DNA of 64,000 bases from Cheilinus undulatus (lineage: Eukaryota; Chordata; Actinopteri; Labriformes; Labridae), in NCBI RefSeq assembly GCF_018320785.1, contig NC_054881.1:32023947-32087946 (forward strand). Direction: 5' to 3'. How positions within the stretch are numbered: the stretch's first letter is position 1; every line of letters starts with the position of its first letter. The position numbers were made by a program, and so were the translations under genes. This document shows, piece after piece, positions 59,501 through 64,000 of the stretch. The notes beneath the pieces are model-generated. The model ran no database searches and was not told where the DNA came from. It saw only the letters and a list, made by a program, of their open reading frames with translations.

Positions 59501-62500
59501 AAAGCTTCTCCAACAAGATCGTGAGAAATTTGTTGCTGAGCTCCAGCTAGAGAGAGCAAAGAACAAGCTTCTCCAGTAAGAAAAGGACAAGTTTGCTGCT
59601 GATCTTACACTGTTAAGAAAAATGATAACTTTCTTCAGGAGAAACGCTAGAACGTTTGAGTTTAGCAAGGCAAGCTCAGCCAAAGATATGAGAAAGACAT
59701 TGAGACTGTCCGACACCAAATCTTGAGGGCTGAGCAGCAAGCTTTCTTTAGACCGATATCTGAGGACATCCACATCCTGAAGGCAAAGCTTTTGGAGGGT
59801 TAAGTTTATAGCAACAAAATCAAAGAAGTACAAGCTCAGATCAGACTTCATTTCTCACTCAACCCTGAGTTCTCCACTGAGCTCAAGGCTGAGAGAAACA
59901 CATGGAGGAGCAGGAGACTGAGCCATGCTAGCAGGAGGAAGTTGGTTCCTGATGAAATGCAAGAGCTCCAGAAAGAGGCTGCTGCCCCAGCAGACGCCAG
60001 CTTTCTGCATGCTCCAAAAAGTTTCCACACAAGTTTCAACAAAGAGAGTTGGAAAAGAGGATGAGGCCAAAAGTCCTCAGTCTGAATCCCTCAGACATCT
60101 CCTCAAAAATGCTCTTGTTAGTCCCACATTCACAAAATTGGGGGGAAAAAAAAAAAATTAAAAAGAACAGTTTTGAGTGTCACTCAAAGTTGTTGAAGTA
60201 TTTCAGTATAATACAAAAGAATAATTTAAATCACGGAGTTGGTACATAAATGTATCAGAAATTAACTGTTTAAAATAAATAACAGCAACATCTTTAAGTT
60301 ATAAACTAAAAAAACATTGCCATGCCAAGACAGGATGTAAACTTGGTTTTTGGCTGCATGTGTTTTGAGCTGTTAGAAAGGAAATTGTGAAATCTAGAAT
60401 GAAAAAAAAGTTCTTAACTGAGCTGCCTTTCTTCAAAATTTTGTGCCAACATGCAAGACAGGTTGGAACTATGCAGTTGGATGGTGCAGAAATCAAACAG
60501 GAGCCAAAAGTTTGCTCACAGTAGCCTGAAGTGACAGAAAATGAGGCCACGCTGGTGGCTAACACACCCATGTTTAATATGTTTGCATCCAAGTAGATCC
60601 AACTAAAATTTATGATTTTCAGATTTGTTCAATACCTGCATCCCTTAAAGGCAAAATTGTTTATATTTTATTCATAATATAAATCTATGAATAATAAAGC
60701 TCTAATCACATCTATGCAACATCAACAAAGGCACTATTGTCTTATAAAGCTTGTCAAACATCAAGTCTGTGGTGCACAGTCAAGCTTTAAACATCTGTTT
60801 TTAAGGACAACCTGGGCTTTAAGAATATTTGTGCTGCAGTAATGTTACTAAAATGTTTAAAAAAGTAATGGTGCCTTAAAATCAAAAGAAAAAACTAAAC
60901 AGAAATTAAATCTTACAGATTGTTAAGTGTGACAAACAAGTTTTGTACAAGCATGTTCCCAAAAAATGAAAAAAAAAAAAAAAAAATTCTGACATAAATT
61001 CTTCTAAATATTCACATATTAAGGAAAAAAAGACCTTGCATTTCTTTCATTTTGTTGAATTTATGCCATCTCTCAAAGCAGTTCCTGTCTGCAGAGACAC
61101 AGAGGGCCACATCATAAGCTCTCTAAACTACCACTAAATGGATTAAAAAAATGGATAAAAGCACGGTCAACATCAGAATTAAGTTCCAAGCTTGCTAGAG
61201 AAGCATCCATAAGGGCTACTAAGGCATTAGTAGCACCATTAGAATGGGGGCTTACAAAGGAATCAAAAGTAAGTGGCTGCGATTTATGGTTCATAAGTTG
61301 TTTCCCTTTTTGTAGCCTGTGTCTCTTCTTGTTGTTTATGACAATGTCAGTCTAAGAGGGTTAAGATGCTGACAGTCAAAAAATTTAATTAGTCATGTAG
61401 TGACTGAGTTTTGTTGCAATAGAAGCTGGGAATCACAATATGATACATATAATATGCATGGGGTCACGTGATACATTTTACACAATGCAATTTTCTAAGA
61501 AAAACTCAAGTGGAGCCAAGCATACAGTCTGCTACATTACTGAGTCAAGTCTATTTAATTCAGAAATTCCATTCTGAGGTATTAGAGGAGTTTTTTGCAT
61601 TGTCAAAAAAATTCAACTTTAATTAGTAATAGTGAAAAATGAATATTGTTTGGAATGGATATGGGTATTCGAGAACTCACTGTGGCTGTCATTACTCTGG
61701 TAATGTTTTATTACTCACAGACACTGCAGATGCTAGTTTAAGCTCCAATATTTCAGCTAATTTAGCGTTACATGTATAACTGCACATTTCGGTTTCTAGC
61801 TGAATATACCGTATGTTGTAAGAAATGAAATTCTTCAGCCATGGCTCTGGTTTTCCTGGAACAGCCAACCAGACTGCAGCAACAGGAACTGCTTTCCAAC
61901 AGCTACAGTAAGTCTGAAGGGAAATAACACTTAAAAGGCAAATGAGAAGTTGGCACCATAAGCAGCGGTTCACACACATTGATTGTGATGATACCAGAGT
62001 CCAGAGCAGAGAAGATTAGCCTGCTAATAATGAAAGTGGGGGCTTGACATATCACCAAGTTCAGTTTGTGGAGGGAGAAGGCTTCAGCGAGTTGATCTGT
62101 TTGTCAAGTCAGAGTAAAAGCCACCATCACAGCAATACAACAGCTACACGAGTTAAAACAGGTGTGTGAGAAAAGAGCAGCAGATCTGAGTGCTTACAAT
62201 GCATAAATAAAGTGACTGTCACCGCAGACTCCTAACTCCCATCATGTTTTGGTCTGTGGTAGAACGGCAATGACTTGTAGAGGTTGGACCATCTTGCTCA
62301 TACAACAGTGCTGCGTTGATGTGTTCTTTATCATTTATGTGATTTAGGCACAACTAATAACTGTTATTATCACATCTTATTTTATTCGGAGCTGGAATTT
62401 GAAGTATTGATTAGCCAGGAAACAGATGTCCGAGGTAGGTCTTTGTACAATACATTTGTTTTTATGTAATTACCCAGTTCATAAGGTCATGTGTGTACTG

Positions 62501-63862
62501 GAGTAATGCAATTACTCTAAATCACATCCTTAATATCAATGTGTTTTAATGTTCTGGTTTTTAATGACCTACTTGCTCACAATATTGGTGCAGTAAAGTT
62601 ACTAAACACTTATCATCAAACTATCTAAAATATTCAAAATAATAGCAAAAGGCATGATGAGGAGGTTTGCCCAACATTAGGATAGAAATTTTACATAATA
62701 TTACATCTCAATTATTCATAATAACCCAGTTGAAGTGTTTTTATGTCTGGATCTGCACAGACCCCAGTCACTGTCTGTTATAGGCCTTTCCACTTTATGT
62801 TTCTATGTTTGGAGCATTTCTCTGTGGCAGTTACTTTAGAGCTTCACAGCCAACACACTGCAAGTCGAGACTGAATTAAACTAATTGGATTATGTAACGG
62901 GGACATCAGTGTCTCTCTGTTTGCTTTACTGATCTTTTTTTCACACAGCTGTATGTCTCCACTTTTAGGACTGGAAAACGAATATATCTATCAATTTAAT
63001 AGCATTGGATGATGCCTGCAAATTTCAAGCATTGTTTTACAGAGTTTAAAATACAACGTGACAATACAAAACCCAGGACAATAGCAAACACCTTATTCTC
63101 AGTACTGAAACATCCTGGTCTGATTAAATAATCCAAAGTTCAGTTTGATTATAAAAACTGACCCGCAGTGATGTGATAGTGTTTGGATCTTTGTAGCGTC
63201 CATCTTCCTCCTTGAGATTATAGCCCTCTGGTCTCTTGTCTCGTTCACTGATTTTCCACAACTTGATTGTCTTATCTGTCAAAAACAAAAGTAGAACATG
63301 ACAATAACATCAGCATCAACTCTTTCCTTCTATACAAACACAGACTGAATGTGTTGGTTTTGAGTCTGGTCAAGAAAATTGACACTACAGTGAAAAGCAG
63401 TGCTTTAAGATGTGAAATCAGAGACCTCTGTAGACCAAATGTTTATGGCTTTATGCTGGGCTGTGTTGTACAGGTGATCTAAAACTAAGGATTTCATGAA
63501 GCTACTGTGACAGACAGAAATCCAACAACTGCATTTGCTGAATAATATTTATTATATAGCTATATAGTAACTATTATATAGCTTTCATTTATAAGTTTTT
63601 ATTTTTTCACACTTATTCAATGTCAATGTCAATGTTAGTCAGAACTTGCTGATAAAAAAAAACTGCGCCGCACACACACTGAAACGACCAACTTACCATT
63701 AGTTGACAACAGGAATTGGGCAGCGTTCTTTTGAGGAAGCCAGCGAATCTTGTTGATCTTCTCTTCTATTTCCAAACTCTTCAGGTAGTCAAACTCAGGC
63801 TCGTGGCTCTGGAAAGTGCTGTAAACATTGTATTCACTCCTGAACTGAGGCTGACTCTTATT
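50288..63862 (-). CDS. ppp2r2a: ppp2r2a, 3' seven exons (5' end outside window)
   Basis: Regulatory B55-alpha subunit of the PP2A holoenzyme, a seven-bladed WD40 propeller that binds the A scaffold and selects substrates. The exons are 63697-63862, 63163-63275, 56994-57171, 55727-55891, 52194-52363, 50673-50764 and 50288-50567. Phases match at every junction, and together they encode 387 residues, equal to human residues about 61-447. The family stretches GEYNVYST-like [63 protein letters not shown] and the terminal [11 protein letters not shown] are present. The choice of ppp2r2a over ppp2r2d rests on [28 protein letters not shown] and the adjacency to bnip3l; HPHQCN is more like the D paralogue. 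The first about 60 residues lie beyond the right edge. Confidence 0.95.
50673..50764 (-). CDS. ppp2r2a: ppp2r2a exon 9
   Basis: Reads [30 protein letters not shown] with AG of a split Ser codon before GTGGGT. The acceptor is ATTACAG. One conservative change, NGND for the human NGSD. Confidence 0.97.
51339..51852. mobile_element. 514-bp hAT-like MITE with perfect 8-bp target duplication, ppp2r2a intron
   Basis: The ends TAGGGCTGAACGATTT and AATTACCCAGCCTTA form inverted repeats. AGCCACAG flanks both sides exactly (51331-51338 and 51853-51860). The interior repeats TTGCGATT words (TAATTGCGATTTT, AAATTGCGATTTAATC). No coding capacity. Confidence 0.92.
52194..52363 (-). CDS. ppp2r2a: ppp2r2a exon 8
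   Basis: Completes Leu, then reads [56 protein letters not shown], in phase 0 before GTGAGA. The acceptor is a pyrimidine-rich TTTTCCAG. Almost identical to the mammalian protein. Confidence 0.97.
52717..54541. mobile_element. 1.8 kb hAT-like element in ppp2r2a intron 7, transposase lost
   Basis: The ends CAGGGCTGTACAGTGTAAC and GTTAACGTACAGCCCTG form inverted repeats. The right arm has the family wording CTGTCAACCTCTGTAGCACC. The interior is AT-rich with scattered open frames (52896-53279 plus strand) but no transposase I can recognise. At about 53741 another repeat end (GGGGTGTCAAAACTATGGCC) suggests a nested insertion. Eight-base flanks match only partly. Confidence 0.75.
54542..55039 (-). 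other. ppp2r2a intron 7 remainder
   Basis: Noncoding. No feature seen. Confidence 0.5.
55040..55440. repeat. interspersed repeat fragment with short internal duplications
   Basis: It begins with TCATCTTTATTGTCAAATTC, a common fish retroelement-tail type sequence, then loose repeats of AAAGAAACA and AAAAGTATAAA. A 23-base unit containing TATACAATAAATGTGCATG is duplicated (55318-55363). Ends near GTGCAATATGTGCAATG. Confidence 0.6.
55727..55891 (-). CDS. ppp2r2a: ppp2r2a exon 7
   Basis: Completes Asn, then reads [54 protein letters not shown], and one base of a Leu codon before GTGAGT. The acceptor is CTCTTCAG. Confidence 0.96.
55892..56993 (-). other. ppp2r2a intron 6, no feature seen
   Basis: Intron between exons 6 and 7, AT-rich, without recognisable repeats or exons. 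Confidence 0.5.
56994..57171 (-). CDS. ppp2r2a: ppp2r2a exon 6
   Basis: Starts [20 protein letters not shown] and continues [39 protein letters not shown], with one base of an Asn codon before GTATCC. The acceptor is TTCTCAG-like, ending CTCAG. It forms part of the WD40 propeller. The 6 kb intron upstream carries two copies of a piggyBac-like element. Confidence 0.96.
57590..58580. mobile_element. piggyBac-like nonautonomous element, copy 1 (TTAA flanks)
   Basis: It starts TTAACTCTCTGAGCCC and ends GGGCTCAGGGGGTTAA. The inverted ends are set exactly on TTAA, the target duplicated by piggyBac-type transposases. The interior shares long stretches with copy 2 at 60760-61364: GACAACCTGGGCTTTAAGAA, AAAGCAGTTCCTGTCTG, TTATGGTTCA, GTGTCTCTTCTTGTTGT. 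An extra repeat with a perfect hairpin (57871-57900) is inserted in this copy only. No transposase is recognisable. Confidence 0.82.
57871..57900. repeat. perfect 12-bp inverted repeat (hairpin)
   Basis: TCAAAGATCTCT, six-base loop, AGAGATCTTTGA. It lies in a repeat with the wording TTTAACCTTTATTTAACC just upstream (57836-57852). Confidence 0.9.
58581..59439 (-). other. ppp2r2a intron 5, spacer
   Basis: Noncoding. No feature seen between the first piggyBac-like copy and the coiled-coil remnant. Confidence 0.5.
59440..60165 (+). pseudogene. frameshifted coiled-coil coding remnant, family unknown
   Basis: The plus strand, opposite to ppp2r2a, reads like a decayed protein gene. One frame has [40 protein letters not shown], then a stop and EKDKFAADL. 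Another frame continues [39 protein letters not shown], a stop, [60 protein letters not shown]. After another shift comes [30 protein letters not shown]. The Lys/Glu/Gln/Leu heptad look indicates coiled coil. The unbroken run without introns and the A-rich stretch after it (60147-60158) are compatible with a processed copy. I do not recognise the parent. Confidence 0.6.
60166..60759 (-). other. ppp2r2a intron 5, spacer
   Basis: Noncoding. The open frame 60299-60592 (minus) is not recognisable. Confidence 0.5.
60760..61364. mobile_element. piggyBac-like element, copy 2, left end missing
   Basis: It aligns in order with copy 1 from CTGTGGTGCACAGT onwards (copy 1 about 57673), with CAAGCATGTTCCC, AAAGCAGTTCCTGTCTG and GTGGCTGCGATTTATGGTTC, and ends AGAGGGTTAA (TTAA at 61361-61364). 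The terminal TTAACTC arm is missing. It lacks the inserted hairpin repeat of copy 1 and has an A-rich run at about 60968-60987. Confidence 0.8.
61365..63162 (-). other. ppp2r2a intron 5, remainder
   Basis: Noncoding. No feature seen. The open frame 61692-61979 (minus) is not recognisable. Confidence 0.5.
63163..63275 (-). CDS. ppp2r2a: ppp2r2a exon 5
   Basis: Completes the split Asp codon, then reads [20 protein letters not shown] and [17 protein letters not shown] before a GTCAGT donor. The [12 protein letters not shown] ending resembles B55-alpha (RYRDPTTVTTLR) more than B55-delta. Confidence 0.95.
63697..63862 (-). CDS. ppp2r2a: ppp2r2a exon 4 (human numbering)
   Basis: Begins [20 protein letters not shown] after a CTCCACAG acceptor and ends FLLSTN plus one base of an Asp codon before GTAAGT. 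It contains [20 protein letters not shown], strongly conserved in B55 subunits. The NKSQPQFR start is less conserved (human NKIQSHSR). Confidence 0.95.
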
Positions 63863-64000
63863 CTGTGGAGTGAAACGAATCAGACACAGACAGAAATAGC
63901 AGACATTAGACGGGAAAAAGCCAGCGATGATCTAATTTTGTTCTACATTAGTGATTCCCACAGAATAAGACTGCACCTTAGCGGTGGAGTTGGCGGGAGA
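63863..64000 (-). other. ppp2r2a intron 3, partial
   Basis: Intron sequence running off the right edge. The preceding exon (ending in QEQE in human) is not in the window. Confidence 0.7.

Noticed and set aside
59432..60070. Minus-strand open frames rich in Leu/Ser (59432-59851, 59848-60070)
   Set aside because: They are antisense shadows of the plus-strand coiled-coil remnant: Lys/Glu/Gln codons read backwards give Leu/Phe/Ser.
57590..61364. Reading the two repeated blocks as long terminal repeats of a retrovirus-like element
   Set aside because: The blocks end in TTAA with inverted ends within a single copy, there is no primer-binding site, gag or pol between them, and copy 2 lacks the left end. 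A DNA transposon family explains them better.
50288..63862. Naming the PP2A subunit gene ppp2r2d
   Set aside because: HPHQCN is delta-like, but the C-terminus ([14 protein letters not shown]), LKPRKVC, RASALCD and the adjacency to bnip3l fit the alpha gene better.
1..64000. tRNA genes, CRISPR arrays, operons or a phage/defence system
   Set aside because: No cloverleaf with matching A and B boxes was noticed and no spaced identical repeats occur. The window is eukaryotic, with spliced genes, so bacterial systems are not expected.

Overview
This window is nuclear DNA from a ray-finned (teleost) fish. It is AT-rich, its genes are split by long introns, and it carries many fish-type DNA transposons (Tc1-like, hAT-like and piggyBac-like) plus non-LTR retroelement debris. 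Three conserved vertebrate genes can be read exon by exon, all on the minus strand and in tandem. From high to low coordinates they are ppp2r2a (seven 3' exons, 63862 to 50288; the 5' exons lie beyond the right edge), bnip3l/nix (complete, six coding exons, 45702 to 29349) and dpysl2/crmp2 (only two alternative first exons, 14152-14457 and 7232-7273; the shared exons lie beyond the left edge). From general knowledge, human 8p21 has the order PPP2R2A, BNIP3L, PNMA2, DPYSL2, so this is the same syntenic block without the mammal-specific PNMA2. The synteny also supports naming the first gene ppp2r2a rather than the similar ppp2r2d.

Layout. 1-7231 is dpysl2 intron with a 1.3 kb inverted-repeat transposon. 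7232-7273 is the short-isoform first exon, beneath a GC-rich promoter region. 7.7-14.1 kb separates the two dpysl2 promoters and holds a degenerate about 113 bp higher-order tandem array (8.7-9.87 kb) interrupted and bordered by two oppositely oriented copies of one small transposon. 14152-14457 is the long-isoform first exon. 14.5-26.7 kb is intergenic and full of decayed Tc1-like copies and one LINE reverse transcriptase fragment. 26.7-45.7 kb is bnip3l: an inferred 3' UTR of about 2.7 kb, six coding exons, introns carrying several transposons (one Tc1-like copy is nearly full length), and a GC-rich promoter with a perfect CRE palindrome. 45.7-48.9 kb is the short interval to ppp2r2a, with an hAT-like element. 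48.9-64 kb is ppp2r2a, its introns holding hAT-like elements, two copies of a TTAA-flanked piggyBac-like element, and a frameshifted coiled-coil coding remnant.

Function. The genes are neighbours by descent, not an operon. ppp2r2a encodes the B55-alpha regulatory subunit of protein phosphatase 2A, bnip3l a mitophagy receptor of the mitochondrial outer membrane, and dpysl2 a tubulin-binding neuronal protein. I found no tRNA, rRNA, CRISPR, phage or bacterial features, and nothing that I can defend as a wholly new biological system. The most informative observations are the transposon nesting with readable target-site duplications, the at least five Tc1-like lineages, the higher-order tandem array, and substitutions at known regulatory residues of NIX.
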